Source: Rehmannia glutinosa (Eukaryota; Streptophyta; Magnoliopsida; Lamiales; Orobanchaceae). Taken from it: DNA of 64,000 bases. Shown one piece after another: positions 21,959 through 33,468 of the stretch (position 1 is its first letter; each line of letters starts with the position of its first letter). Where the stretch lies: contig JABTTQ020001806.1 in assembly GCA_016081115.2 (NCBI GenBank), positions 355,504 through 419,503 of the forward strand, in the 5' to 3' direction. Below the pieces are notes generated by a model. It ran no database searches. It saw only the letters and a program-made list of their open reading frames with translations, and was not told the DNA's origin. The translations under genes were made by a program, and so were the position numbers.

Positions 21959-23215
21959 TGTTAGATAAATATTTTTATCATGATTTTGATGATTTTGTTC
22001 AAATGAGTTTTTAAACCAAAACAATGTCCCTAAATGTTGTCTAAATACTTCCGATCGATTTAAAATATTTTTACTATTTTTCGGAGTATTTCTTAGAGTT
22101 TATTTTCGATATAAAATTGGACAACACATTTGTTTCAGCTCGACCGTGGCCGCCTATAGGGCAACCCGCACTGAGTTGAGTTTTGAAACAGAAAATGGGA
22201 CGTAAGAAAAAATGGAGAGGGCGATCGTTCGACCAGGTGGTCGGCCGGTGAGGCGACGGTCGCCCACCCCGGGCGGCCGTGCACGGGAGTTGACCCTCTT
22301 GGTTCAATTTTCTCTGTTTCGTAAATCCTTTGGCTCCAACCGGTCACGACTAAGGCGACGGTCACACCCTCCGCCGGTTCGCTTTGTGTTAAAATTCACG
22401 AGAATTCAATTTCAATCTTATCTCTGCGCGACGGTCGAATCCCCATTTATCGAGCAAACTATCCGTTGCGTTTTGCATACTTTTCCCTATTTTGTGGGAT
22501 TGATTTCTAACAGCTATATTGATCATTTTAAATGGTTTTTTTTGCAGCAAATCACTCCCCAAGGAGGAGCCAATGTCCGGAAATGAAAGCCAAGTCCTCT
22601 CCTATAAATAGAGGCTTCATTCAAGCAACAAGATACAACACTCTACACAAGCAAAGAAAGCAATTGAGCAAACATTTTCATAAATCTTGTTGTATTAGCC
22701 TAAGCACTTTCATTTGCACAAACTTGAGGTCTAGGCTTTCAATTCTTGATTACACTTGTACTCATATTGTATCAATCATTATTGAGTTGTAATCTTGATT
22801 TTGGTCATCATTCAACACAAGACATCCTTGTGAGTATTCTTGTGGTAAGAATACACTTGGGTGATCTAGGTGATAGGTGTTTGAAGGTTGTGGTAATCTT
22901 CAAAGATGTTGTAAGAGGATTGTGGTAATCCTCAAGGTGTTGTAAGAGGGTTGTGGTAATCCTCAAGGTGTTGTATTAATTTTTGGTAAATTAATAAAAT
23001 CTTTTTTTCGTTTTGAAATCCATCCCGGATATACTGGGGTGGTAGTAGATTAGGCCCTAGGTGGGTTGAACTACTATAAATCGACGTGTGCTATTTACTT
23101 TCCGCATTTAGCATTTCATTTTTGCTTGAGTCTTTCGAAAAAGAGGGCAAAATTTGAAAAACCAGGATAATCTATTCACCCCCCCTCTAGATTATTATAG
23201 CCACTTGGACTAACA
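21959..23215 (+). repeat. 3' LTR of SIRE-A
   Basis: 1,257 bp. TATA box at 22613-22620. The hairpin series is repeated at 22834-22995 and its first stem (22834-22854) is perfect here (GTATTCTT/AAGAATAC). The GACC/GGTCG block (22210-22440) differs more from the 5' copy than the rest of the LTR does. Confidence 0.94.
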
Positions 23216-23410
23216 GTCTTGGTTTACACGAATGGCTGAGTAGTTCAAGACATCGCGTCACTAAGCAGCTAAAAAATCCGATAGTATTTTTCTAAGGAAG
23301 GTTCAAAGCCACAAGCTACCTATCATGATGCAATAACAATTTGCCGAGACTTTCAAGCGAACCTGCATACACGCATGCATTAATTTAATTCATGTCATCA
23401 TGTGGGGGAT
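23216..23410 (+). other. Copia-A 3' untranslated region, right of the SIRE-A insertion, with PPT
   Basis: Begins with the second GTCTT duplication and ends ATGTGGGGGAT just before the Copia-A 3' LTR. The purine run GTGGGGGA (23402-23409) is the probable polypurine tract. Confidence 0.8.
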
Positions 23411-24508
23411 TGTTGGAATTTTGGTCTTGAGAAATGGGTGTTGACCCTATTTTAACCAAATAATTAAGTGGTTTCCATTTGTGAAAAATGGAATTAAATT
23501 ATTTGTAAAAATTCTACTAAGAGAGTAGATGAGAATTACATTTGGAATTTCTCAAAACCGATTCCGGGTGAATGAGAAATTAATGCTAGAAGTTAGCCAC
23601 ATAATATATATAAATGGTATGGAAAATGGAAAATGTGGGGAAGGAGAGATGCTCCATCCCACATAGGAAAATGAGGATAAGTTTGCACACTTAATATATC
23701 CCAAGTTGGACTTATGGGTTTGGGCCCTTGGGGCACCCAAGTTTTAAAGGGGTGAGGACTTACATGCTTGTGGGTTTGGTTCAAAGCACACACGCCACAA
23801 GACGCCACCGCCTGCCCGCCCGCCCGCCGCTCGGCCGGCCTGGGCTTGGGCTTGGGCTTCAAGGCCTTATTCTTTTTGGACCAAAAACCTTTGAAATAAA
23901 TGTTTAATTAATTTTTGTAATTAATTAAATGGATTTAATTAATTTTCGTAAGTAATTAAATGATTTTCCAACTGGGAAGAGTTCGGACCCGCGCACCGGC
24001 GGAAGCACGGCCCGTGCGTCGGGTCGTGCTACCTGTCGCAGGTTTTTGAACCAGCGCACGGCCCATGCGTCGGGGTCGTGCTCCCCTGAACAGGTGCTTC
24101 TGTCTGTGCAAAAATGTGTCTTTTCAAGCCAAAAGACGCGATTTTCTGTATGGGCACTTGCTTGCCTATATTACAGAAGCCCCTGCAGATGAATTAACAC
24201 ACGAAAATTCTCAGATAATAACCAATCATTCTGCATACGAAGCATATTGATTCTTCCCTTCCTTTGTAGCTTGAAAGTCAGAAACACTTCGTTTGTTCTC
24301 TGTGATTCCGGTTTTGCTAGTGCTGCTAACCGGAACGAAAAGTCGTTGTATCTTAGAGACGAGCGTCGGAACCATAAGCACTCGGTATACGGGGCGTTTT
24401 CGTCTTGCAGAGACTGAATCTAATTCAAGCCTCGACTTAAGCCTATACACTTATTCTTAGCCATTTTCTTCCTAAACAGAAACCTTCACTTTTATATTTA
24501 ACCCAACA
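23411..24508 (+). repeat. 3' LTR of Copia-A
   Basis: 1,098 bp from TGTTGGAATTTTGG to TTTAACCCAACA, followed by the TSD TAGAT. It is 38 bp shorter than the 5' LTR because of small indels in the GC-rich segment. Confidence 0.93.
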
Positions 24509-25084
24509 TAGATGACATTAGTGCGTTTGTAAGTTAGAAAATATAAAAGGTTCCATCTCTTTGAATTAGTGTTCCTGGTTCTAAGCTAAAGTTGCATAAT
24601 GCATCTCCTTTTCTTCCTAATAAAAAGAAATCACAGAGTGGGTCCTAGCTAGGTTAGGCCTTTTGTTTACGTGAAAAATAGGAAAATAACAAGAACAATG
24701 TTACAAATATAATTTCATTGATTTAACATATAAAATACTTATTTTAGTTGTAAAAAATTGTCATACTCCAACTTTAATGTTTTGGTCTCATTGAAACAAA
24801 GTTACAAAAATGATCATTTAATACAATTTACCATAGAGAAAAGACAAAAAAAAAACTATTTAATGAATTAGCTATGTAAAATTGATATTCGTGCATTTTT
24901 TTCTACAAGTCATTAATCTATCTTTCATAACTAAATAATTACTGAAATTCACTCTCAATTGAAATCAAAGACAATGCTAAGTTATTATTTTCCGTTTTGC
25001 CAAAAAAAAAAAAAAAAAATAAGGAAAGAAAAACACAAAAGTTAAAAATAGAAAAGGGGAAAAATAAATCCATTTTTGCAATTG

Positions 25085-25170
25085 TTAAGACTTGAACTCA
25101 TGACCTCTAAGTATAAAACAAAATTCCAATCCTGCCAATCTGACACCGTAGATATTTGTTATTTATTTCA
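25085..25170 (-). mobile_element. Possible SINE-like (tRNA-derived) fragment
   Basis: On the minus strand, GAGTTCAAGTC (25089-25099) resembles a pol III B box and TGGTGTCAGATTGG, about 50 bases upstream, loosely resembles an A box. T-rich sequence on the plus strand of the flank would be its A-rich tail. No TSD found. Low confidence. Confidence 0.3.
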
Positions 25171-25219
25171 ACCTCTTTAAATATATAACTAAACAAATTA
25201 TACACATATATAAAACAAA

Positions 25220-25288
25220 CTCAGGGGTCACACGAGGAGGAGGCCTGTGCGGCGGCACCACCTGCGCCACCTCAGGGTCGCCCCTGAG
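25220..25288. repeat. GC-rich inverted repeat
   Basis: CTCAGGGG (25220-25227) and CCCCTGAG (25281-25288) bracket a GC-rich 53-bp stretch with its own partly complementary GGCGGCACC/CACCTGCGCC segments, in otherwise AT-rich DNA. Confidence 0.5.
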
Positions 25289-26106
25289 AAATCATCATCA
25301 TCATCAACTGCACCTTATCTCACTATGTTGGGTCGGTGGCGTAAAGTTTATAGTGTCAATTAATTATCTAAAATTAGTTAACACTATAAATTCACACAAA
25401 AAAGCAAAGCGGCAAAATTTTACGCCAGATGCCCTTCTTGACGCAATCTTCATACGAAGGAGAAATGAAATAAAATTCCAAAACAATCATCATAATAGGT
25501 TTTTCCACTTGCATGGAAAATATCATGAGATGGCGATTAGTTAAGATAGTTGTTCTAGTCATGTCCCATTACATGATTGATATTGTGAAATCAACATTTA
25601 CATCATGGAACATGACGTATTCCTAATAAAAAGAAATGTACGGACATTGTGTGTTGAAACATGAAGATTCAAAATTGGAGGGACAGGGTATATGTTAGTT
25701 GACAATCTACATTGTGGTCACCATATTAACATGTAATTGCACTTAAGGATATTCTGAATGCTACCACATTTTCAATGATTGTGGAATTTACCGATATAAA
25801 TAATTTTATAACTAGCTAGAATTTTACAATTACCTACAGAATATCAACAAAATAAAAAATATTATTTTTTTTGTCCAAACTATATCGATCAATTGTCAAC
25901 CAAATCACCCATAGTCTTTAAATTTGCCAATAGAAATATAATAGATTTTTATCAACAATTTTTGATTTTCCCAGTAAATATTTATACCACATATTTTAAC
26001 CTCTGTAAATAGGTGTAAATTGGAATCAAGCATACCACTTGTTAATTACTCTATGTTCACAAAAGTCGCTATATCATTTAATTTTAAAAATGTGATTGGA
26101 TACAAT

Positions 26107-27497
26107 TAGACATGTCAAAATGGGCCGATGGGACGGATTGGCCCGCGACCCACCTCAAACGGACCTTTGGCTGGGGCAGGGCGGGACGGGCCAAGAGAAC
26201 CTTAACCCAACCCCAACACGTGTTGGGTAGCGGATTGGGCAGGCCGACCCGTCATAAAATTTAAGAAAAAATCCATTAAAAATTTTAATTTATTTCTTTA
26301 CTAATTAATGATTTTTCTTTTCTTTTTTTTCGGCCATCCATGATACAAGCTTCGTTGTTGCAAATATACCTCAACATTTGAATATATATATATATATATA
26401 TATATAATACACATATTAATGTATCGATTAATAAATTTTTCGTCCCATTTATTTTCTTTTAAATTGGATATCCATACGTGATCAAAAACTATTTGTGCTA
26501 GTCTATAAGAGATATAAGGGAATGTAATTTGTTTGCAAGACATAATTATGGAATGAAAAACTTCAATAGCACAGACTCACAATAGCACACACATATGATT
26601 GGATTAATTCCGAGAGTATACTTTAAGTTTGATATAACATAATTAATCATAACATGTGATCTTGTACAATAAACTGACCATTTTCATTTCAAAACTATAT
26701 GTATTCAAGAATTTGAAAATAACAGTAAGAAATAATTTCATTATAGAATTAGGGGTGGACACGGTTCTGGAACCGCCGGTTCCGATTCCAAAACCGTCGG
26801 TTCCGGTTCCTCATTTTGGAGGAACCGAAACCGGAACCGTTGCCTCACGGTTCCGGTTCCGTTTCTGGTTTTAACCGGAACTATTTGTTTATCTTTTGAT
26901 AATTTTTTCATTTCTTAAAATAGTTTATCAATTTCAGTTAAAAAAAAAGACGGAAAATAAAGAAAAACCATTGGACTTAATATTAATAATAGTATTAAAC
27001 ATCTATATATAATATTAGAGTATAGAAGAATCAAAGTTCATGTAGTTCGCTTATAACATTTAGTTTAAAACATATCTCATGTAGTTACAAAAATAAAGCA
27101 TCATAATAAATATTTAACATTTCTTCTAATATGTATTTACTAAAATAAAATTGTTGGTTTTAACCTTAAAAAAATGGTTCAATCACGGTTCCACCGATGG
27201 TTAGGACCATCGGTTCCACGGTTTTTGAGACCTAGGAACGGGAACCGGAACCCGCCTACACGGTTCCGATTCCATTTGGCCACCCCTATATTGAATAGAT
27301 TTAAATATTTCACATTAAAAAGAATAACAATTTAATATTAAGTAGCAGCCCGTGGCCTGCCCACCCATACACTGTCTAGCACACCTTAACCCGCGGGCCA
27401 GTCCATTTAGGCTCACCTCCTAGCGGGTCTATGAATTCTTAACCCAACACCCTACATTTGGTAGAGCGGAGCGGATCGGCCCATTTTGACAGTTCTA
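26107..27497. mobile_element. hAT-like non-autonomous element
   Basis: The termini TAGACATGTCAAAATGGG and, on the other strand, TAGAACTGTCAAAATGGG are inverted repeats followed by GC-rich GGCCGAT sequence. The 8-bp flanks GATACAAT and GATAAAAA agree at 6 of 8 positions, consistent with an old hAT TSD. There is no transposase. A (TA)n run lies at about 26382-26406, and a second MITE is inserted at 26750. Confidence 0.75.
26750..27288. mobile_element. hAT-like MITE nested in the preceding element
   Basis: A 539-bp element with termini TAGGGGTGGACACGG and, on the other strand, TAGGGGTGGCCAAATGG. Flanks are TATAGAAT and TATTGAAT (7 of 8 match). The subterminal regions repeat GGTTCCGGTTCC phrases on both sides. 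Confidence 0.82.
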
Positions 27498-27738
27498 GAT
27501 AAAAAAGAACGACTCTTGCAGCGCATAAGGTGCTAAATCGATATTTAGAAAAATATATAGGAGCGAAGTAGAATAGGTAAAATTTCTTTATCCGGCAGGC
27601 CTGGAACAGTAATGGACGTATACAAACAATTATGCTAATAATCCTCTATACAGAAATAAAGGTCCATCCCAAAGATCATTTCCTTTCTCAAATCCACATT
27701 CAATTCTATTTTTTTTTTTCAGTTGATAAAGAAGATTA

Positions 27739-28969
27739 ATGGATGGCAATGGAACGGGAGGATACGGAGCGGGGCAATTTGTAGAATATAATTTTGTCAC
27801 TATAAGTTTTTTTTTTATCTTGTATTTTATATTAAGAAGCCTTTTTATCTTCTAATTTATATTATTAATGCATATTGTTTATAATTGTTAATGTATATAT
27901 GTAAGATATAACATTAGGTACATAAGAATTGCAATATCAAATAAAATATATGTAAAAAGTAAAAACATATTAGATATATTCATAAAAAAAAATGGTAAGC
28001 GGGGTAGGACGGGACGGATACCCAGGGGACATAAGCGATACCCAGACTTGTCACGCCGACACCAGGTCACACAAGGGCGGTGACAAGAATAAATTTGAGG
28101 TGAGCCGATACACAAAAATGGGGTAGGCTGAATACATGAAAATGGGGTGGGACGAATAAGAAAATCATATTAATTATAATTAAAAAAATTTACAAAATAT
28201 TCTAATGTAAAAAAGATTTTTGAAAAAAATGGGGGGTCAGGCCCAGAGTGCCCCCTCTCTCCACCCTTGGGGTCACAGGTGGGGCGGTCAAAACTAGACA
28301 GGCAAGGGTGGGTCATGATCGAGACGGGTCAAATTGCCATCTGAAGATAGAGATGACAATGGGTGGGGACGGGGATGATATGTCCGGCGCTGGTATGGGA
28401 CATATCATCTCCATTCACGAATCTCATTTCAAATATCATTCCGTACAATTGCCGTTTTGTGAATGCAGTGCAGTACGGGGTCCCCACGGTGAATCGAGGT
28501 CCGTTTTGTATTTATTAATAAATAAAAACTATAAAAATGAAATAAAATTACTTAAAATAGTTAATAATTAAAATAGATAAAAGTATCATGAATCACTAAT
28601 CTTATAATAACTCCACAATATAAAATACCTTAACAATTTGAGTTAAATAGAACAATATTCAAAATACAAAGTCTAGTAATCTTAAAATTGTAAAAGTCAT
28701 TACAATATAAAACACACATTTTTTAAGGTTTAATTTAAGATTTAATAAAATAAAAAAAATATAAGCATATAGATGTATATATATATTTCGGGGAACGGGA
28801 ACATGGACGAGGAATCCCCGTTATATAAATACCCTCCCCGTTCCATCCCCAATTTCTGAAAAGTGGGGAATTCTCGTCCCCACTACCATCCCCAATTAAC
28901 CGGGGATTCCCATCCCATTTGATTCGGGAACGGGGATAGTTTCCCACGGGGATTTTGCCATCCCTATCT
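27739..28969. mobile_element. hAT-like MITE (outer of a nested pair)
   Basis: It starts ATGGATGGCAATGG and ends TTGCCATCT. The flanking 8-bp duplication is GAAGATTA at 27731-27738 and, after the nested MITE, 28970-28977. The right terminus is separated from the body because the inner element duplicated the last three bases of this element plus five of its TSD. Own length is about 610 bp. No coding sequence. Confidence 0.75.
28348..28966. mobile_element. hAT-like MITE inserted at the right terminus of the outer MITE
   Basis: A 619-bp element with termini TAGAGATGACAATGGG and, on the other strand, TAGGGATGGCAAAATCC. It has a perfect 8-bp duplication TCTGAAGA (28340-28347 and 28967-28974). GGGGACGGGGAT-type subterminal repeats are present at both ends. 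Confidence 0.9.
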
Positions 28970-28977
28970 GAAGATTA

Positions 28978-30181
28978 TGTGTTTATTTAGGAGCACTTAT
29001 GAAAAAGGCCATTTTGAAAATGAACTTCTCTAGAATTGACTTTTCAAATTGGCCTAGTTTGTTTATGTTTCCAACAATCTATTTCCAATTTCCAACTATT
29101 CATAAAACTGGAATCATGTTTTTTATAAATTTTCCAATGGAAATCATCATTTTTCACATAAAACTACATCTCAAACCTATAATTTCAATTCCCAACACTA
29201 TACACTATCTTACATCACTCATCAATCATTATTCTTATCTTTTCATCCAATTATACATATGGGGCCCACTATTACCAACTCTATCAACTTAAAATATTAT
29301 TATTTTTTAATTATTTATATCTAATGGGACCCACTAGCTTACAATCTCACAAATATAATATTATATATTCAATTAAAATATTCAAACACTATCAACTTTT
29401 CAAATTATTATATACATAAAATAATACTTCAAAACTACTCAACCAAACATAATCTCATTTCCAAACCTACATAAAACTCATTTTCATTCACTCATCCAAA
29501 CATATTTCCAATTTTCACATTTAAAACCAATAAATTCTCAAAAAATTGATTTCCAACACTAAACTAGAAATGGTCATGGAAAACATAACCATACCTAGAA
29601 TTGACTTTTTGAACTTATGATCTTTTTTATTTATGGGGTCAAATCACCAAAAGAGTAAATGGACCATTTTTTTTAAGAAAATGAACCAGAATATCTTATT
29701 TTTTTTAAAGAATTTTATTAGTCATCTTTATCATGCCAATAATGCATTTAATGTCATTGATATTGAAGATCCATCAAATATGACTTCAAATCTCGTGGTT
29801 GAGAAAATCAAAGTCAGCAAGAAAAATTCTTGTAGAATGGGTAGGATGGTCAGGGATTTAGGGTATTGATTTTTTTTTTTATAATTTTTCAATTAGCTAC
29901 AATATTTTTTATATTTCTGTATTTATCTATTTATTTTAATGGAAATAAAATTTAATACGATGATTTTGTAAGAACTTGTTGATTTCTTTAATTTAAGTTG
30001 CAAGGGCTTGATTATATTTTGTCGTGTGATGGTGGAAAACTTAATACCTAGTGATCTTATAATTTGTCACATTTTTTTTTTCTATTATTCATAGTAGAAC
30101 ATTTCATGTTTGCAATATTCAAAGTGCATATTCGATCGCTGAAACAACTAAATTAATTTGGCAAAACTCATAAAGGATAAA
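28978..30181. other. AT-rich intergenic DNA
   Basis: No gene supported. The stretch 29030-29570 is composed of TTTCCAA/CTCATTT-rich sequence resembling plant MITEs by eye, but no convincing TIR or TSD pair was found. The short frames at 28999-29292 and 29633-29869 are unrecognised. Confidence 0.45.
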
Positions 30182-30431
30182 GGGTATTTACGGGTCTAAA
30201 TCCGTAAAACGGATCTCTTGACCATGAGATCTGGAACCCCCGCGGATCTCTGTTGACCGGTCCGCGTCAAATCTTTGGATTTTTTTTTTTTCTTCTGTTT
30301 TTCGTTTTTCTTCCCCTGTTAAAAGTAACAGTTTTCTGAGAAAAAGTATCGGTTATTTTAGATAAAGTATCATATTTTTTAATATAGCCACAGATTATGA
30401 TTATATTACATTGAAAGAAAAAAAATATATT

Positions 30432-31052
30432 AGAGTTAAAATAACACCTTTATGAGTAAAAGTATATATTTTTTGAGACAAAATATCATGTTTTAAGAGT
30501 AAAAATATCTGTTTTATAAATAAAGTATTACATTTTTTAATAATAAATACAAAGAAAGATGAATAATAAATATGATAGAGTTAAAATAATACTTTTATAA
30601 GTAAAAGTAATTGTTTTTTGAGATAAATTAACATATTTTTTAATATAGTCACAAATTATGAATATATTACAATAAATATATATAAAACAGAGTTTACATT
30701 TTTTCTTCCTCGATTAAAGTAATGATTTTATGAGAAAAAGTATCGGTTATTTTAGATAAAGTATCATATTTTTTAATATAGCCTCAGATTATGATTACAT
30801 TACATTGAAGGACAAATAAATATATTAGAGTTAAAGTAATACCTTTATGAGTAAAAATATATATTTTTTGAGATAAAATATTATTTTTAAGAGTAAAAAT
30901 ATCAGTTTTTTTAAATAATGTATTACATTTTTTAATAATAAATACAAAGAAAGATGAATAATAAATATGATAGAGTTAAAGTAATACTTATATAAGTAAA
31001 GTATTTGTTTTTTGAGATAAAGTGACATATTTTTTAATATAGTCACAAATTA

Positions 31053-31089
<37 letters not shown>

Positions 31090-31400
31090 CAGAGTCAAAG
31101 TAACACTTTTATATGTTAAAGTATCTATCTTTTGAGATAAAGTATCATGTTTTTTAATATAGTCACAAATTAGAAATGAAGGAAAGAAGGAAAAATAAAA
31201 AATAAATATGATATAGTTAAAGTAACACTTTTATAAGTAAAAGTATCTGTTTGTTGAGAGAAAGTATCAGATTTCTTAATACAGTCACTAACTAGGAACA
31301 AAAAAGATAAAAAATAAAAAATAAATATGATGTAGTTAAAGTAACACTTTTATAAGTATCCATTTATTGAGATAATGTATCATGTTTTTTTAATATACTT
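30432..31400. repeat. Imperfect tandem repeat, units about 115-250 bp
   Basis: Units beginning AGAGTTAAAGTAA recur near 30432, 30580, 30828, 30972, 31088, 31208 and 31330. Each continues with TTTATAAGTAAAAGTAT, GAGATAAAGTATCAT and TTTTTTAATATAGTCAC phrases. A (TA)n run interrupts at about 31057-31088. Confidence 0.85.
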
Positions 31401-31508
31401 GGGTTCGATTCTTAGCCTTTACATTTATAGGCGTTTATAATTTTTTTTAATTACCATGCGTATATATAAATGTATTTATATACATTGTTATATTGAAATT
31501 GCACAATA

Positions 31509-31580
31509 AGCATTAGTGGTGTAGTGGTAGAACACTACCTTATGTCCCCATAGGCTCATGGGTTTGATCACCCACAAGCT
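31509..31580 (+). ncRNA. tRNA-Gly-like segment (tRNA relic or SINE head)
   Basis: GTGGTGTAGTGGTAGAACACTACC resembles the D-arm/A-box region of tRNA-Gly (first 20: GTGGTGTAGTGGTAGAACAC). GGGTTTGATCACCC, 26 bases further on, resembles the T arm/B box. The acceptor ends (AGCATTA and CAAGCT) do not pair well and the anticodon stem has mismatches, so it is not a functional tRNA gene. A short T-run follows at 31600-31614. Confidence 0.4.
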
Positions 31581-31727
31581 ACAAGAGCTGTTGCGGATTT
31601 TTTTTTTTTTTTTCAATAATAGGTGGGCGGGTGGGCTGGGGGCTGGGCAGGTGATCTGGGACGGGTCGCGGGTAGGATCCGTCTTACGGAATAAGATCCG
31701 TAAGACGGTCCTACAAGAGACCTACTC

Positions 31728-33468
31728 AATTAATTTAGCAACGCTCGCGAGAGTACGAGATCAATTGTAGGGTAGTAAGTTAACCTCAAGTCGTCTATCA
31801 AGGAAGACTTAGCCGGCAAATAATTATTATGTATCACAATAAACAAAAAATAAATCCTAAACACTCTAACAAGATTTGTGATTTTAATTATCTAAAGAAA
31901 AATAATAAAAAGACCAATTAAAACTGAACACAATTAAACCTAGTAAAAACGATATGGATGAAACGTCTAAGATTTTGGAATCATTTCATCAAACTCGCAA
32001 GCAGAATATCAACTAATTGATCATGCGATTAACAATTATAAAAAACAGGTAAAAACTAGGCCTAGATCTGATAACTCACATATTCACAGAATAGGTCTAT
32101 CCATACATAATTTGCTATTTTCATTAACCATGTTAGATAATACATCTCTGATTCATATCTAACCCCCTGAATAAATTTGTCCAGGAATAATATATTCTCT
32201 CGATCTCAATTATTCCCTCAAAACAATCAAAAGTTCGCCAAACAATTACTCATCAAGTAAAGCAATTTATTCAGGAACGCAAATCAGTTAGTCAATATGC
32301 ATGTTTGTTTGTTTGAATCAAATCATCATAATCCCAGAACAAGGAAATTAGTTCATGCTTGGGAATGGAATCATAATCTCAATTGAAGGAAATAAAACAA
32401 TCATAAACATTATCATCCAACAATAATAATCACCCAACAATTGAAATCAGATAAAAGAGATGAAGAAATATTACGCTTTGATTAAGCCGCAAAATAACTT
32501 CAATAAGAAGAACCCAAGCAATCCCAATGTTGAATGAAAGAGAAAATAACAAAAACTAATGTTTAAAAGTGCTAAGTAATGAAAGGTGTTCGGAAATATG
32601 GGCTTCCCAAGTCTTATTTATAAACCTAGAGTCCTATACAAGGTGGAAGAGCCAAAAAGGTAAAAACAATCGTGAATTTCATGTTCAGGAAGTCACCGTG
32701 CGCGACCGCGCACGATACCGCGTACTTCCGCGCACAAGACAGCTCTGCATGTTGCTAGCCACGCGCCACCATGCATTTTGTGCGCGACTATGCACCCTAG
32801 AAACATCCGAATTTGCTCTTGCGTCCTTCATATTCATTGTAGATGTATCTCTTAGCTTTTCATACCTACTGGAATGACCTCAATATCAAATGTTTAGAGA
32901 CAGTTATGACCAAAATACAAAGACGTGTCATTTCCAAAATTTCAACACATTGTTTCCACTTGAACTTGATTTTAACCCATCCAAACATCTTCATTTGCAT
33001 TTAGTAGCAGAAGTATACATTGTAGAACTTTGTCTTAGCTTTCCAATGGTGTATGAATCATGCCAATTGGACTTTGGATTCAAATGTTACGTCCAAACTA
33101 TGACAATTGCCATTGATTGCGCGAAATGACTTTTAACGTTTCTTGCACCAAAAATTGTTTTTTCCACCAAAACCTAGAAAAACAATAAAATAACACAACC
33201 TAACACTATAACCTAACACTATAACATGTTTCTCAAAAAAAAAAAAAAACACTATAACATGTAATATGCAAATATAACACACCAAAAATATGCACAAATC
33301 ATCACACAAAACACTCACAAAAACATGCAAAACAGTGCATACGCCATACACAATGCACCTTCCAAAACACATTTACCCCTTTCATTTTCATGACTACTTA
33401 TAGCTTGTGCCTAATTGTAACTATTTAAAAATCGGGAATCAGATAGTGGTCAAGTGCTAAACCTAGTG
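31728..33468. other. LTR-like non-coding sequence, boundaries unresolved
   Basis: The start (TAGTAAGTTAACCTCAAGTCG...GGAAGACTTAGCC) is similar in layout to the start of the Athila-A LTR (GTAATAAATTTCTCGTGAG...GGGAAG). A CG-rich segment at about 32695-32770 (GCGCGACCGCGCAC) is like those in the other LTRs here. No TG...CA pair with a matching TSD was found. ORFs within (for example 32569-32877) are probably chance. Confidence 0.35.

Larger units (their letters stand above)
14869..23215 (+). mobile_element. SIRE-A: Sirevirus-like Ty1/copia element nested in Copia-A
   Basis: An 8,347-bp element with LTRs at 14869-16087 and 21959-23215 (TGTTAGATAAAT...GGACTAACA). It has a 5-bp TSD GTCTT (14864-14868 and 23216-23220), an initiator-Met-type PBS and a purine tract. 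Sirevirus-like features are a long Gag with coiled coil and two zinc knuckles, several extra polypurine tracts upstream of the 3' LTR, and palindromic CGACCGGTCG motifs in the LTR. Frameshifts in gag and RT make it inactive, but most domains are long and recognisable. It is younger than Copia-A. Confidence 0.95.
9423..24508 (+). mobile_element. Copia-A: Ty1/copia LTR retrotransposon, interrupted by SIRE-A
   Basis: A complete element by structure. It has a 5' LTR at 9423-10558 and a 3' LTR at 23411-24508, both TGTTGG...CCAACA. A 5-bp duplication TAGAT lies at 9418-9422 and 24509-24513. The internal order gag, protease, integrase, RT, RNase H is that of Ty1/copia. The apparent 15 kb length is due to SIRE-A (8.35 kb) inserted at 14869; the element alone is about 6.7 kb. 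Multiple stops and frameshifts make it inactive. Confidence 0.95.
24514..26098. other. Intergenic DNA, no gene seen
   Basis: AT-rich, with an A18-type run near 25000. A possible SINE piece and a GC-rich inverted repeat are listed separately. Short frames such as 25353-25544 show no recognisable protein. Confidence 0.5.
30182..31727. mobile_element. Non-autonomous element with GACGG-type ends, related to the one at 7033
   Basis: The left end GGGTATTTACGGGTC...CCGTAAAACGGATC and the reverse complement of the right end (GGTCTCTTG...CCGTAAGACGGATC, up to 31727) are imperfect inverted repeats. Each carries a small internal hairpin of the form GTNTTACGG...CCGTAANAC. The right end matches the left end of the element at 7033. 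The interior is a tandem repeat plus a tRNA-like segment. No transposase and no clear TSD. Confidence 0.65.

Noticed and set aside
31509..31580. Functional tRNA-Gly gene
   Set aside because: Acceptor arms do not pair and the anticodon stem has mismatches.
32569..32877. Protein-coding gene of 102 codons
   Set aside because: It lies across the CG-rich block of LTR-like sequence, with no family resemblance.
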